Below are positions 1-8,294 of a stretch of DNA of 42,869 nt, piece by piece; position 1 is the stretch's first letter, and each line of letters opens with the position of its first letter. Position numbers and translations under genes: made by a program. The DNA is from an uncultured Nocardioidaceae bacterium (lineage in GTDB: Bacteria; Actinomycetota; Actinomycetes; Propionibacteriales; Nocardioidaceae). The notes under the pieces were generated by a model. That model had not been told where the DNA came from and did not search any database. It worked only from the letters and a program-made list of their open reading frames with translations. The stretch covers positions 1 to 42,869 of the forward strand of contig CADCUI010000027.1 of assembly GCA_902805845.1 (NCBI GenBank). The letters run 5' to 3'.

Positions 1-619
1 CCGCGACCAGGACGACGTCGGGCGCGAGCACGTCCATCAGGCCCTGCACGTCGCCCGCGGTGAGGGCGGCGAGGAACCGCTCCACGACCTGCCGCTGCTC
101 GGTGCGGCCCACCTCCATCCGCGGGCGCCGCGCGGCCACGTGCCGGCGCGCCCGGTGCGCGATCTGCCTGACCGCCGCGGAGGATTTGCCCACGGCCTCG
201 GCGATCTCCTCGTAAGGCACGTCGAACACCTCGCGCAGAACGAAGACCGCGCGCTCGGCCGGCCCGAGCGTCTCGAGTACGGTGAGCATCGCGAACGAGA
301 GGCTCTCGGCGAGCTCGACGTCCTCGGCCACGTCGGGGCTCGTCAGCAGCGGCTCGGGCAGCCACTCCCCGACGTACTCCTCGCGCCGCCGCGCCAGCGT
401 GCGCAGCCGATTGAGCGCCAGCCGGGTGACGATCCGGACGAGGTACGCGCGCGGGTCGCGCACCTCGTCCCTGGCGGCGTCGCCGATGCCGGCCCACCGC
501 AGCCAGGTCTCCTGCACGACGTCCTCGGCGTCGGCGGCGGAGCCGAGCATCTCGTAGGCGACGGTGAAGAGCAGGCCGCGGTGGGCGACGAACGGGTCCT
601 GCGTGACCGTCACGTTCAC
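1..619 (-). CDS. ECF RNA polymerase sigma factor, ECF41/SigJ-like (3' end cut by window)
   Basis: I translated the minus strand from a GTG at 619. It reads as an ECF sigma factor: region 2 with the segment DAEDVVQETWLRW, then region 4 with PAERAVFVLREVF and the helix-turn-helix YEEIAEAVGKSSAAVRQIAHRARR. After that comes the start of a SnoaL-like C-terminal extension (VVERFLAALTAGDVQGLMDVL), and the gene then leaves the window. This extension and the neighbouring carboxymuconolactone-decarboxylase gene are hallmarks of the ECF41 group, where the extension tunes activity and no classical anti-sigma factor is needed. The GTG overlaps the TGA of the upstream gene (GTGA), so the two are probably translationally coupled. 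The trigger is unknown. Confidence 0.92.
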   Translation of the reverse strand, partial: MNVTVTQDPFVAHRGLLFTVAYEMLGSAADAEDVVQETWLRWAGIGDAARDEVRDPRAYLVRIVTRLALNRLRTLARRREEYVGEWLPEPLLTSPDVAEDVELAESLSFAMLTVLETLGPAERAVFVLREVFDVPYEEIAEAVGKSSAAVRQIAHRARRHVAARRPRMEVGRTEQRQVVERFLAALTAGDVQGLMDVLAPDVVLVA

Positions 620-1200
620 GACCCTATGGCGGATGGCGGGGCGAGCGGCTCGAGGCCGCACGCCGTGGCGAAACCGTCCGACTCGATGCCGAGCGCCACG
701 TTCGGGCGCGTCGTGAAGTTGGCGAACGCGATGACCGCCGTGAGCTCGACAAGGGCTGCCTCACCTAGTCGAGCGCGCAACGACGCCACCATCTCGTCGC
801 TCACCGTCGGCTCCGTCACGGTCATCGCCTCGGCGTACGCCAACACCTCGCGCTCGAGCACCGTGAATGCGCTCGACTCGCGCCACCGCGGTACTTCGCG
901 GGCCTTGTCCATGTCGAGGTTCCTGTTGTGGGCCTCGAAGTAGTTGAAGTCCAGGCACCAGCTGCAGCCGACCTGAGCGGCAACCGCCATGTGCGCGAAC
1001 GATTTGAGCTGCTCGTCGCAGGCGTTCCACTTCCGGACCTTGGCGCCAACGCCGGCCATGTCCATCAGCACCTTCTGGTTGTGCCAATAGACACCGAGCG
1101 AGCTCGGCACCCGGCCCAGGCTCCTCTTCGCGAACCTCTTGATCAGCGCGCCCTTGAAACCGGTGATCTCGGCGGCAGGGATGCGGGTCGTCCCGGTCAT
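616..1200 (-). CDS. Carboxymuconolactone decarboxylase / AhpD-like protein
   Basis: A protein of about 194 residues with the AhpD-type core: a CxxC pair in VGCSWCLDFNYFEAHNRN followed by a conserved His, and helical flanks typical of the CMD family. AhpD-like proteins use the Cys pair for peroxide or disulfide chemistry; the substrate here cannot be read. I chose the ATG at 1200 because AGGAGG lies six bases upstream. The earlier start at 1230 has no ribosome site and would fall at the expected transcription start of the ECF41-type promoter. It is the first gene of the operon with the sigma factor, and it is the usual partner and regulatory target of ECF41 sigma factors. Confidence 0.9.
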   Translation of the reverse strand: MTGTTRIPAAEITGFKGALIKRFAKRSLGRVPSSLGVYWHNQKVLMDMAGVGAKVRKWNACDEQLKSFAHMAVAAQVGCSWCLDFNYFEAHNRNLDMDKAREVPRWRESSAFTVLEREVLAYAEAMTVTEPTVSDEMVASLRARLGEAALVELTAVIAFANFTTRPNVALGIESDGFATACGLEPLAPPSAIGS

Positions 1201-1233
1201 GTCGTCCTCCTGTGTGAGTCGGTTCGACATCCA

Positions 1234-1260
1234 GACGACGACCGAGCACCAGTTGTGACA
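1234..1260 (-). promoter_or_regulatory. ECF41-type promoter of the CMD-sigma operon
   Basis: Read on the minus strand there is TGTCACA (1260-1254) and, 16 bases further, CGTC (1237-1234). A second CGTC lies at 13 bases (1240-1237). TGTCACA with a CGTC -10 at about 16 bases is the motif published for ECF41 sigma factors. Its position about 35-60 bases before the ATG at 1200 suggests that the sigma factor drives its own operon. Confidence 0.7.
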
Positions 1261-1377
1261 CTCGGCTGCCGCTGTCCAACCTCGCCGTGGCTGAGGCAGG
1301 GGCCGTACTCGCGGCGATGTGACGCAGGAGCGAGAGCGCGGACCGCAGCAGCGGAGGCCGATGTCAGGTCCGAAAGG

Positions 1378-1710
1378 TCACAGCCGCAGGATCGCTGCAG
1401 AGATGAGGTAGGCCGCGGAAACACCTTCTGGGTCGTGCAGATCTCCAGGATGCGCCAGGGTCGCGAGGGAACGTGCGCGCACGGCCGCGCCGGGATCCTC
1501 AGCCACGAGGTCGACGCACAGCTCAGCGACAAGGGCACGAGCGTCGTGTTCGTCCAGCCCGTCAAGGGCGAGGCCGTTGTGGAGGAGGGTCGCCGCCTCC
1601 TGGAACACCTCACGTGCCATTTCGAGGTCGACCTCGGGTCGCTCTTGGGCTACTGCCTCTGCGGTTGCGAGGAACTGATCGAACGGTCGGCCTACGGTGC
1701 TGGGCGGCAT
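1378..1710 (-). CDS. Small helical protein of unknown function
   Basis: A 110-residue reading frame with normal high-GC codon use and an acidic, helix-rich composition (for example VDLEMAREVFQEAATLLHNG and DEHDARALVAELCVDLVAED). It has no Cys pair, signal peptide or membrane segment, and I do not recognise the family. The ATG at 1710 has a weak GAGAGG about nine bases upstream. It is transcribed away from the GAF-ANTAR gene, with about 105 bases between them that must hold both promoters. The opposite strand is also open here, but its product looks like compositional noise. The divergent arrangement hints at a regulatory link with the GAF-ANTAR protein; that is inference. Confidence 0.6.
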   Translation of the reverse strand: MPPSTVGRPFDQFLATAEAVAQERPEVDLEMAREVFQEAATLLHNGLALDGLDEHDARALVAELCVDLVAEDPGAAVRARSLATLAHPGDLHDPEGVSAAYLISAAILRL

Positions 1711-1815
1711 TGCGCGAGCCTCTCAGCGGGCTCCACGTGCCGGCAACCGGATTTGTCCGCCAGTCGCTACTTCAGCCAGTGCGTGCGCCCGAGGACTTCG
1801 GGTACCGGCCCGACT

Positions 1816-2514
1816 GTGGAGCCCATCCCCGAGACCGCCGCGCTGATCGAGGAGTTCGGCACGTTCTACGACCGTGACTTGCTGGAAGAGCTCAAGGGAC
1901 AGGCCGAAGCGGTCAGGAAGCTGGTCCCGGACCTGGTCGGGTTGAGCTTGGCTGCGTCCCAGGAAGGGATAGCTTTCACCCTGGTGGCATCGGCTGCGGA
2001 TGTGGCGGTCCTCGATGCCGTCCAGTACATCGTGGGGGGACCCTGCGTTGAGTCTCCGCAGGCCGAGCAGGTCCTGGAGTATGACTGCGACGTGGCGGAT
2101 GAGCTGCGCTGGCAGACCTTCGCCAGGGCAACGGCCGCTAGGGCGGTGGCTACGACCCTCACCCTCCCGGTTCTGCAGGGCGGAAGTGTGGTCGGCACGG
2201 TGAACCTGTACGCCGCTTCCGCGGGGGCCTTCCGCGGACTCCACCGGGAGATCGCCGCGGTTTTCGGCGCATGGGCGCCCGGTGCCATCACCAACGCAGA
2301 CCTGTCATTCCAGACCCGCAGGACCGCCGAGGAGGCCCCGGTAAGGGCCCGCGCCGCCATGCGCATCGATCTAGCTGTGGGGATGCTGATCGAAGCCCAC
2401 TCCGTCGACCCCACCACGGCCCGAGAGCTGCTGGAGGAGGCGGCGCGGCGCGCCGGGGTGAACACCGAGGAGCTCGCCGCATCCCTGATCGAGGCCAATC
2501 GGGCCGGCGACTGA
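1816..2514 (+). CDS. GAF and ANTAR domain-containing regulator
   Basis: A protein of about 232 residues. Residues about 35-165 look like a GAF sensor domain (VASAADVAVLDAVQYIVGGPC, then LTLPVLQGGSVVGTVNLYA). Residues about 172-225 are an ANTAR domain (MRIDLAVGMLIEAHSVDPTTARELLEEAARRAG). ANTAR proteins bind tandem hairpins in nascent RNA and act as antiterminators; this GAF-ANTAR layout is common in actinobacteria and is thought to respond to small ligands. The start is uncertain: the GTG at 1816 precedes the first convincing family sequence, but it has no clear ribosome site. The reading frame stays open upstream because it is antisense to other genes. No dual-hairpin target was identified nearby. 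Confidence 0.85.
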   Translation: MEPIPETAALIEEFGTFYDRDLLEELKGQAEAVRKLVPDLVGLSLAASQEGIAFTLVASAADVAVLDAVQYIVGGPCVESPQAEQVLEYDCDVADELRWQTFARATAARAVATTLTLPVLQGGSVVGTVNLYAASAGAFRGLHREIAAVFGAWAPGAITNADLSFQTRRTAEEAPVRARAAMRIDLAVGMLIEAHSVDPTTARELLEEAARRAGVNTEELAASLIEANRAGD

Positions 2515-2671
2515 CCCATGACGCCCGAGGCGGACGTGCCTGCGGCACGGGTGGAGACCATCCGGGCGTGGCCTGACCCGATCGCCGCCGCGTGCCGAAT
2601 ATCCGATCCGGCCCTGTGCCGGGAAAGATGATCCTCACGATCTGAGTGTCGACCCGGGGTCAGGAGACGCG

Positions 2672-2767
2672 ATGGCCAAGCCGCACCACCAGCCGATCTG
2701 CGCCTTCATCAACCTCACGCGTCAGGCGCCTCGCCGCATCGAGCTCCAGGAGGGCCGACCGACATGA
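2672..2767 (+). CDS. 31-residue small ORF coupled to the BCCT transporter
   Basis: An ATG at 2672 with AGGAG seven bases upstream opens a 31-codon frame beginning MAKPHHQPICAFINL. Its TGA (2765-2767) overlaps the ATG of the transporter (2764), forming ATGA. The ribosome site is better than anything directly in front of the transporter. The product is short and basic, with no membrane segment, so it is not an obvious transporter subunit. It may be a leader ORF that sets transporter translation, or a small protein. The sequence supports its translation, not its function. Confidence 0.55.
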   Translation: MAKPHHQPICAFINLTRQAPRRIELQEGRPT

Positions 2768-4350
2768 CCGACACCGAGCGGGGTCAGGCATTGCACCCAG
2801 CGCCCACCGGCCGCGCCGAGCGCCTTCGGCAGTTCGGAAGCATCTTCTGGATCACCGTCGCCATCTCCCTCGCCTTCGTGCTGGGCGGGGTGCTGGTGAC
2901 CCAGCCCTTCAGCGATGCCTTGAGCGCCAGCGTCGGGTGGATCGTCGAATCACTCGGCTGGTTCTACCTGCTCTCGAGCACCTTCTTCCTGGTTTTCATC
3001 CTGTTCGTCGCCTTCAGCAAGTACGGGCGAATCAAGCTCGGCGGCCCCGACGAGGAGCCTGAGTTCGGTCGGTTCCCCTGGTTCGCGATGCTGTTCCAAG
3101 CAGGCATGGGGATCGGCCTGCTGTTCTGGGGGGTGGCACAGCCGTTGCTGCACTACCGGACGCCGCCCTTCGACCTCGAGGAGCCGGGCACATCCGGAGC
3201 GGCTGCGCTCGGGCTGCAGTTCTCGCTGTTCCACTGGACGCTGCACCCGTGGGCGATCTACGCGGTGGTCGGGCTCGCCGTGGCCTACTTCAGCTTTGTG
3301 AGGGGCACCAAGAGCCTGCGCATCAGTTCGGTGTTCAGGCCGTTGTTGGGCGATCGCGTCGACGGGCCAGTGGGCAAGGCGATCGACGTGGTCTCGATCA
3401 TCGCGACCCTGTTCGGGGTGGCGGTCTCGCTGGGGCTGGGAACGCTTCAGATCAACGCAGGGTTGGGGGAAGCGTTCGGCGTCCCTTCCGGCATTCCCCT
3501 GCAGATGCTGATCATCACCGTCACTGCGGTCGGCTACATGCTCTCGGCCTCGACCCCCATCGAAAAGGGGGTCAACATGCTCAGCCAGGCGAGCATCGTC
3601 CTCGCCGTCGTGCTCCTCGCCTACATCGTCGTCGTAGGACCGACGCTGCTCCAAGCGAACGCAGGTACGCAGGCCATCGGCGACTACATCACCGGCCTGG
3701 TGCCCATGAGCCTGGAGATGCGCGCCTTCGACCCGACCCCCTGGCTGGGGGAGTGGACGATCTTCTTCTGGGCCACGTGGATCGCGTGGGCGCCGTACGT
3801 CGGCGCCTTCATCGCGCGGATCTCCCGCGGTCGGACCATCCGGGAGTTCCTGCTCGGAGTCCTGATCGCCCCCAGCCTCTTCACGTTGATCTGGTTCGCC
3901 GTCTTCGGCTCGACCGCAATCGACGTCGACCGGCGGGTGGGCGGGGCCGTCAGCGACGCGGCAGAGCAGGACCCAGCCGTGGCCCTCTTCACGTTCCTGC
4001 GCGAGTTCCCGCTGTTCTACGCGACGGCCGTGCTGGCGCTCTTCCTCATCTGGATCTTCTTCGTCGCGGGTGCCGACGCAGGGACGATCGTGCTGGGCAG
4101 CATGTCCGGCGGAGTGCTGGAGCCCAGCCGACTCATCAAGTTGACCTGGGGCGCCATCATGGCCGCTCTCGCCGCGATCCTCCTCGTGGTGGGGGGCTTG
4201 GATGCTCTGCAGAACGGCGCCATCCTCGCGGCGACCCCGTTCGCGGCGATCATGCTGCTGATGTGCTGGTCGCTGCACAAGGCGATGTCCGAGGACCTGG
4301 CCTCCGGATCCGTCCGTCCGCAGGAGTCGCGCCGGTCCGTCAAGGCCTGA
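2764..4350 (+). CDS. BCCT family betaine/choline/carnitine transporter
   Basis: A 528-residue membrane protein with about 12 hydrophobic segments and clear BCCT features: FQAGMGIGLLFWGVAQP near residues 111-127 (the glycine stretch of TM3 that lines the substrate and sodium sites) and the signature region WTIFFWATWIAWAPYVGAF near residue 330-350. The GMGIG form is the one found in sodium-coupled betaine carriers such as BetP. The N-terminal tail is about 20 residues and the C-terminal tail is short, so the long osmosensing tail of BetP is missing. Uptake of a quaternary ammonium osmolyte is the likely role. Translation is probably coupled to the small ORF in front of it. Confidence 0.93.
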   Translation: MTDTERGQALHPAPTGRAERLRQFGSIFWITVAISLAFVLGGVLVTQPFSDALSASVGWIVESLGWFYLLSSTFFLVFILFVAFSKYGRIKLGGPDEEPEFGRFPWFAMLFQAGMGIGLLFWGVAQPLLHYRTPPFDLEEPGTSGAAALGLQFSLFHWTLHPWAIYAVVGLAVAYFSFVRGTKSLRISSVFRPLLGDRVDGPVGKAIDVVSIIATLFGVAVSLGLGTLQINAGLGEAFGVPSGIPLQMLIITVTAVGYMLSASTPIEKGVNMLSQASIVLAVVLLAYIVVVGPTLLQANAGTQAIGDYITGLVPMSLEMRAFDPTPWLGEWTIFFWATWIAWAPYVGAFIARISRGRTIREFLLGVLIAPSLFTLIWFAVFGSTAIDVDRRVGGAVSDAAEQDPAVALFTFLREFPLFYATAVLALFLIWIFFVAGADAGTIVLGSMSGGVLEPSRLIKLTWGAIMAALAAILLVVGGLDALQNGAILAATPFAAIMLLMCWSLHKAMSEDLASGSVRPQESRRSVKA

Positions 4351-4358
4351 GCCCTGCC

Positions 4359-4772
4359 TTAACGGCCGGCTGCAGCGGGCGAACCCTGTTCAGACCCCTT
4401 CGACTCGTCCTCGAGGGTGAACCAGACGGTCCGTCTACGGGCTGCCAACTTCTCTCCCCATGTCGAAGACAAGCGGGCAAGGATCGCCATGCTCGGCGGC
4501 TGTCGGTGCCGGCCCGGGCCGGGTTCCGGTGCTGCCTGCGGGCCTTCTTCGCGGACGTCCACTCGCAAGCCTTGCGGACCCTTGCGAGCGACGAGCCGCA
4601 GCGTGCTCGGGTGGCGTTGGAGCGCCCTCGTCACCAACTCACTGACCAGAAGCTTGGCGACATGGACCCGTTCGCTGTCCATGCCCGCACATGATCGCGC
4701 GACCCATCTCCTCGCCGCGCTCACCTGATCGGCTCGCGGTTCCAACTCAGCTGTAACTCGGCCTGCCTCCAT
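4359..4772 (-). CDS. Degenerate RsbW-like (HATPase_c) anti-sigma homologue
   Basis: A 137-residue protein aligned by eye with the short actinobacterial ATP-binding anti-sigma family: the N-box region is AKLLVSELVTRALQRH and the final strand is RRTVWFTLED. The Asn that normally binds magnesium in LVSELVTNA is Arg49 here, the glycine-rich lid (GGRGL in relatives) is replaced by PPSMAIL, and no clear DxG box is seen. ATP binding is therefore doubtful, and it may only bind partners. I chose the ATG at 4772 with AAAGG eight bases upstream; a longer form from 4814 is possible. It lies on the same strand as a STAS gene. Its stop is eight bases from the stop of the convergent BCCT gene. Confidence 0.72.
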   Translation of the reverse strand: MEAGRVTAELEPRADQVSAARRWVARSCAGMDSERVHVAKLLVSELVTRALQRHPSTLRLVARKGPQGLRVDVREEGPQAAPEPGPGRHRQPPSMAILARLSSTWGEKLAARRRTVWFTLEDESKGSEQGSPAAAGR

Positions 4773-4951
4773 GGCTCGCGCCTTTCGTCGGTGACGGGCT
4801 GGTCCTCCTGGCACCCTCCCAAGCGCCAGGGAGAACCAGCGTCACGGGAACCAGCGTGACCACCGCGGCAATCCGTAAACCGGACAGCAACTGCGAAAGG
4901 GTGCAGCGCGAGATAGTGCAGTTCCCGAGTATCGGCCTGGGGCGCCCCTGG

Positions 4952-5287
4952 TCATGCCGAGACGGCGTGCTCCTCACCCATCAGCGAACAGAGCCGTTGG
5001 ATGAGTGGGCAGGCGTTGACGATCCGGACCTCGCGATCAGGTGTCTGGTTTCCGGCCCGCAGGTCGAGTAGTGCGCGCATTCCGGTTGAGTCGCTGAAGG
5101 TCAGGGGCGCTAGGTCAACGACGATGAACGTCGTGTGACTCAGGTCTCCGAGCGTGATGTCTCGAACGAGACCCGCGCAGCCGGCATCGAGCTCCCCTTG
5201 GAGGGTGATCACCAGAACGGGGGGCACTGACTCGACGTCGATGCGCAGTGGAGCGTTCGGCACGATCGTGTGGTCCATCGGCGTCAT
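4952..5287 (-). CDS. STAS-domain anti-sigma factor antagonist
   Basis: About 111 residues, nearly all one STAS domain: the strand VLVITLQGELDAG, then FIVVDLAPLTFSDSTGMRAL with the conserved DSTGM loop whose Ser is phosphorylated by RsbW-type kinases in partner switching. Unphosphorylated, such proteins bind the anti-sigma factor and free a sigma factor. The nearest kinase-like gene (4359-4772) has lost key ATP-site residues, so the true kinase may be elsewhere. The start at 5287 (MTPMDHTIV) is chosen because the reading frame upstream is Cys- and Arg-rich and unlike the family; the ribosome site is weak. Confidence 0.85.
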   Translation of the reverse strand: MTPMDHTIVPNAPLRIDVESVPPVLVITLQGELDAGCAGLVRDITLGDLSHTTFIVVDLAPLTFSDSTGMRALLDLRAGNQTPDREVRIVNACPLIQRLCSLMGEEHAVSA

Positions 5288-5422
5288 CCCGATCTCACGT
5301 GCGGAGCAACCCCCACAGCTCCGCGACCGCGAACAGGCCCTCTGCCCAAGCCTGCAATTGCTTGCCATCCGTAGTGCGCCCGACTCAGTCGTGCACCCGC
5401 CCCCAGTCAAGCGGGTACTCGC

Positions 5423-5623
5423 TCACTCATGCAAGGTGGCATCCGAGGCGATCCCCAAGACCGTCGCTGCCACCTCACTCCGCCGGTCATCGGGTACCTC
5501 CGACACACAGAAGGCGAAACGGTCGCCGAGCCGCCGCGGCGGAATGTCGCACTCAAAGCCGCGCAGCCTGAGCTCGGACATCGCCCTATCGCGTTGAGCT
5601 CGCTCCTCGACGTCCCAGACCAT
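5423..5623 (-). CDS. Small protein of unknown function (66 aa)
   Basis: An ATG at 5623 with GGAG eight bases upstream opens a 66-residue frame starting MVWDVEERAQRDRAMSELRL and ending DATLHE. It contains CDIPPRRLGDRFAFCVSEVP, so two Cys, and is otherwise a plain soluble alpha/beta-looking protein. A GTG nine bases earlier is also possible. I do not recognise the family. It is on the same strand as, and upstream of, the STAS and RsbW-like genes, with about 135 bases to the STAS start, so it may be the first gene of that group. Confidence 0.55.
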   Translation of the reverse strand: MVWDVEERAQRDRAMSELRLRGFECDIPPRRLGDRFAFCVSEVPDDRRSEVAATVLGIASDATLHE

Positions 5624-5725
5624 GTCCCCCACTCCACGATCGTGCCCGGAACAGAGGCGCCTCGCCGACCGGTCAGAGGTAAAGATTTGCGCCCGGGGAC
5701 GACGACGGGATCGAGCGGCTGCTCG

Positions 5726-6322
5726 TCACAGCCCCCGCATCCGCAGCGCGGCCTGGGTCCGGTCCTGCACCTGGAGCTTCGCCAGCACACGGGAGACGTG
5801 GTTCTGGACGGTCTTCAGGCTGAGGTCGAGCTCACGGGCGATCTCGGTGTTGGACGAGCCGCGGGAGAGCAGCGCCAGCACCTCGGACTCGCGCGCGGTC
5901 AGGTCGGCGCCGGGTGGCGTGGAGCAAGCGGTCGACAGTCCGGCGCCGATGACCTGGCCGCCGGCGGCGACGGTGCGCAAGGCGGCGACCACCGCCTCCT
6001 GGCCGGCCTCCTTGAGGAGGTAGCCGCGTGCGCCGACGCGCAACGCCGCCGTCACGCTGGCCCCGTCGGCGAGCATGCTCAGGACGAGGACGCCGCACTC
6101 CGGCGCGGACGCGATGATGCGGCGGGTCGCCTCCAGACCGGGAGTACCGGGCAGGTTGAGATCCATCAGCACGACGTCCGGCGTCAGCTCGTGTGCGAGG
6201 CGGACAGCGCTGTCGCCGTCACCAGCTGACCCGATGACGTCGACGTCCGGCACCGTCGCCAGCAGTCCTGTCAGGCCGTCGCGGAAGAGCGGGTGGTCGT
6301 CCACGACGAGGACCCGGATCAT
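5726..6322 (-). CDS. NarL/FixJ-type response regulator
   Basis: 198 residues. The receiver domain (1-120) has the acidic pair Asp8-Asp9, the phosphoacceptor Asp54 in VVLMDLNLPG and the conserved Lys104 in YLLKEAG. A LuxR-type helix-turn-helix follows at about 140-198 (LTARESEVLALLSRG, then SLKTVQNHVSRVLAKL). Phosphorylation should come from the histidine kinase just upstream: the kinase stop and this ATG overlap as ATGA, so they form one two-component system. The target genes are unknown; the first gene of the operon, a membrane protein, may be the signal input or a target. Confidence 0.95.
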   Translation of the reverse strand: MIRVLVVDDHPLFRDGLTGLLATVPDVDVIGSAGDGDSAVRLAHELTPDVVLMDLNLPGTPGLEATRRIIASAPECGVLVLSMLADGASVTAALRVGARGYLLKEAGQEAVVAALRTVAAGGQVIGAGLSTACSTPPGADLTARESEVLALLSRGSSNTEIARELDLSLKTVQNHVSRVLAKLQVQDRTQAALRMRGL

Positions 6323-8280
6323 GTCACCGCTCCTGCTCGCCGAGGGAGGCTCAGCGTGACAGCAGTCCCGCGCTCCAGGCCGCGCACGTCCAGGCAGCCG
6401 CCGATCTCGCCGGCGCGCTCGCGCATGCTGCCGATGCCGACCCCGGCTCGCGCCCCGGCGCCGCCACGGCCGTCGTCGGTGACCTCGACCTCCAGCGCGT
6501 CGGGAGTCAGGCGCGCGACCACGCGGCAGGTGGTGGCGCCGGCATGGCGCACCACATTGGTGAGCGCCTCCTGGATGATGCGGTACGCCGCGACCTCCGC
6601 GGCCGCCGGGAGCAGCGGTCGCTCCGCGGGCAGGTCGAGCGTCAGGTCGAGCCCAGACCCGGTGGCGAGCTCGTGCCCCAGCTCAGCCACCGCGGCGAAC
6701 AGGCCGAGGTCGTCGATCGCCGCCGGCCGCAAGCCCTCGACGATCCGTCGGACCTCCACGACGGTCCCGCGAAGTCCGGTGCGCAGAGCGTCGAGCCGAT
6801 CGTCGATGGGCTGGCCGGACGCCAGGAGGTTCTGGACGGTGTCGACCTGGAAGCCCAGCCCGGCCAGCGAGGGTCCGAGCCCGTCGTGAAGGTCGCGCCT
6901 GAGCCGTCGGCGCTCCTGCTCCCGGGCCAGCACCAGCCTCTCCTGGGCAGCCTGCAGCTGGTCGACGAGCCCGGCGGCGTGCACGACGCCGCCCATCTGG
7001 TGGGCCAGGTCGGCCAGGAGCGCGCGATCGGTCCTCCGGAGCGCCGCTCCCGACCAGGCCAGGGTGCCGACACGGATGCCGTATGCCGTGAGGTCGAGGT
7101 GGTCGACCGGTTCCCGGGGGGTGCCGCTGCGGGACAGGACGTGGTCGGTGTGGTCGCGGATCTCGGCGTGCTCCAGCCCGAGGCCGTGCACCAGCTCGTC
7201 GGTGAGCGCGCGCAGCAGGGTGCGGCCGTCCGAGGCGCCCGCGAGGCGTCGACTGGCCTCGGCCAGCACTTCGGCGGGCGCCGACCACGCGCCGTACGTG
7301 AGCCGGTTGGCCGCGCGCTGCAGCGAGTCGCGCAGGGGAGCGAAGGCGACGGCCACCACGCCTGCCGCAGCCCACGGCAGCCACGGCGCACTGCCCTCGC
7401 GGAGCATCGCGCCGACCCCGCCGATGACCAGCGCGTAGGTGGCCGCGAGGACGACGGAGAGCGCGACGTAGGTGACTGTGCGGTTCACCGCAAGCTGCAC
7501 GTCGTAGAGCCGGCGCTGGAGGAGCGCGACCCCGACCACGAGGGGCACGGGCAGGGTCGCCAGTGCGAACATCCACGGCTCGGCCCACGGTGTCGCCACC
7601 AGGGGGAGAACCGCCAACGGCGCAGCGAATGCGAGGCCGAAGACCAGGACCTGCTGGCGGAGCAGGTCGTCACCGCGTCGCCAGCGGCGCACGAGGCTCC
7701 CGACCGCGAGGCCAAGGCAGACGAACGCCAGCGCGATGGCCCCGATCGCCACAAAGTCGGTGACCGGGCGCCAGGACCCCGGCAGGCCGATCGGGTTGTC
7801 GGCGCCGACGAGCCGCTCCTCGAGTGGTTCCGGGGAGAGCAGGGTCGCGAGGGTGAACGCCGCGATACAGGCGGCCGTGAGTCGGGTGGCCACGCGCCAC
7901 GGCACCCGACCGTCGGGGAACGCCAGCGGCAGCGCGACGACCAGGACCAGCCAGCCGAGCCCGCGGGCACTCGAGCCGAGGACGCCGAGCATGACATGCA
8001 CAGGCTCGCCGGGTCGGTCGTCCAATCCGCTGACGCCGAGGGCGAGCAGGCCCTCGCCGACGCCCCAGGCCGTGGCCCCCGCGAGCATGAGCCGCCCGAC
8101 CGGATGACCCGGCCGGGCGAGCTCGACGACCAGTGCGACGACGGTGTAGGTCGCCACCACCACGGCGATGGCGACGTCGTCGAAGCGGCCCCGGCCGGTC
8201 GCGAGCAGCGTCGGGGCGAGCGCTCCGGCGACCGCCAGCGCGCCGAGGACGAGCACCGACGACACCCTCACCCAGCGCAT
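6319..8280 (-). CDS. Membrane sensor histidine kinase (HisKA_3 family)
   Basis: About 653 residues. The first ~290 residues hold about eight hydrophobic segments, then comes a GAF-like linker, then the HisKA_3 dimerisation domain with the phosphoacceptor His465 in RRDLHDGLGPSLAGLGF. The C-terminal HATPase has an N-box in EALTNVVRHAG and a glycine-rich lid (DGRGGAGARAGVGIGSMRER). This is the NarX/DesK-like kinase class that pairs with LuxR-type regulators. I chose the ATG at 8280 because GAGGTGAG sits just upstream; a TTG at 8298 lacks this. The signal may be something membrane-related. It follows the membrane protein gene by 14 bases. Confidence 0.94.
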   Translation of the reverse strand: MRWVRVSSVLVLGALAVAGALAPTLLATGRGRFDDVAIAVVVATYTVVALVVELARPGHPVGRLMLAGATAWGVGEGLLALGVSGLDDRPGEPVHVMLGVLGSSARGLGWLVLVVALPLAFPDGRVPWRVATRLTAACIAAFTLATLLSPEPLEERLVGADNPIGLPGSWRPVTDFVAIGAIALAFVCLGLAVGSLVRRWRRGDDLLRQQVLVFGLAFAAPLAVLPLVATPWAEPWMFALATLPVPLVVGVALLQRRLYDVQLAVNRTVTYVALSVVLAATYALVIGGVGAMLREGSAPWLPWAAAGVVAVAFAPLRDSLQRAANRLTYGAWSAPAEVLAEASRRLAGASDGRTLLRALTDELVHGLGLEHAEIRDHTDHVLSRSGTPREPVDHLDLTAYGIRVGTLAWSGAALRRTDRALLADLAHQMGGVVHAAGLVDQLQAAQERLVLAREQERRRLRRDLHDGLGPSLAGLGFQVDTVQNLLASGQPIDDRLDALRTGLRGTVVEVRRIVEGLRPAAIDDLGLFAAVAELGHELATGSGLDLTLDLPAERPLLPAAAEVAAYRIIQEALTNVVRHAGATTCRVVARLTPDALEVEVTDDGRGGAGARAGVGIGSMRERAGEIGGCLDVRGLERGTAVTLSLPRRAGAVT

Positions 8281-8294
8281 GGACTCACCTCGGC

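Noticed and set aside
4747-4977. 76-codon minus-strand frame with one hydrophobic stretch between the RsbW-like and STAS genes
   Set aside because: It has no ribosome site, an unbalanced composition, and overlaps both neighbours; the gap seems to be a leader region.
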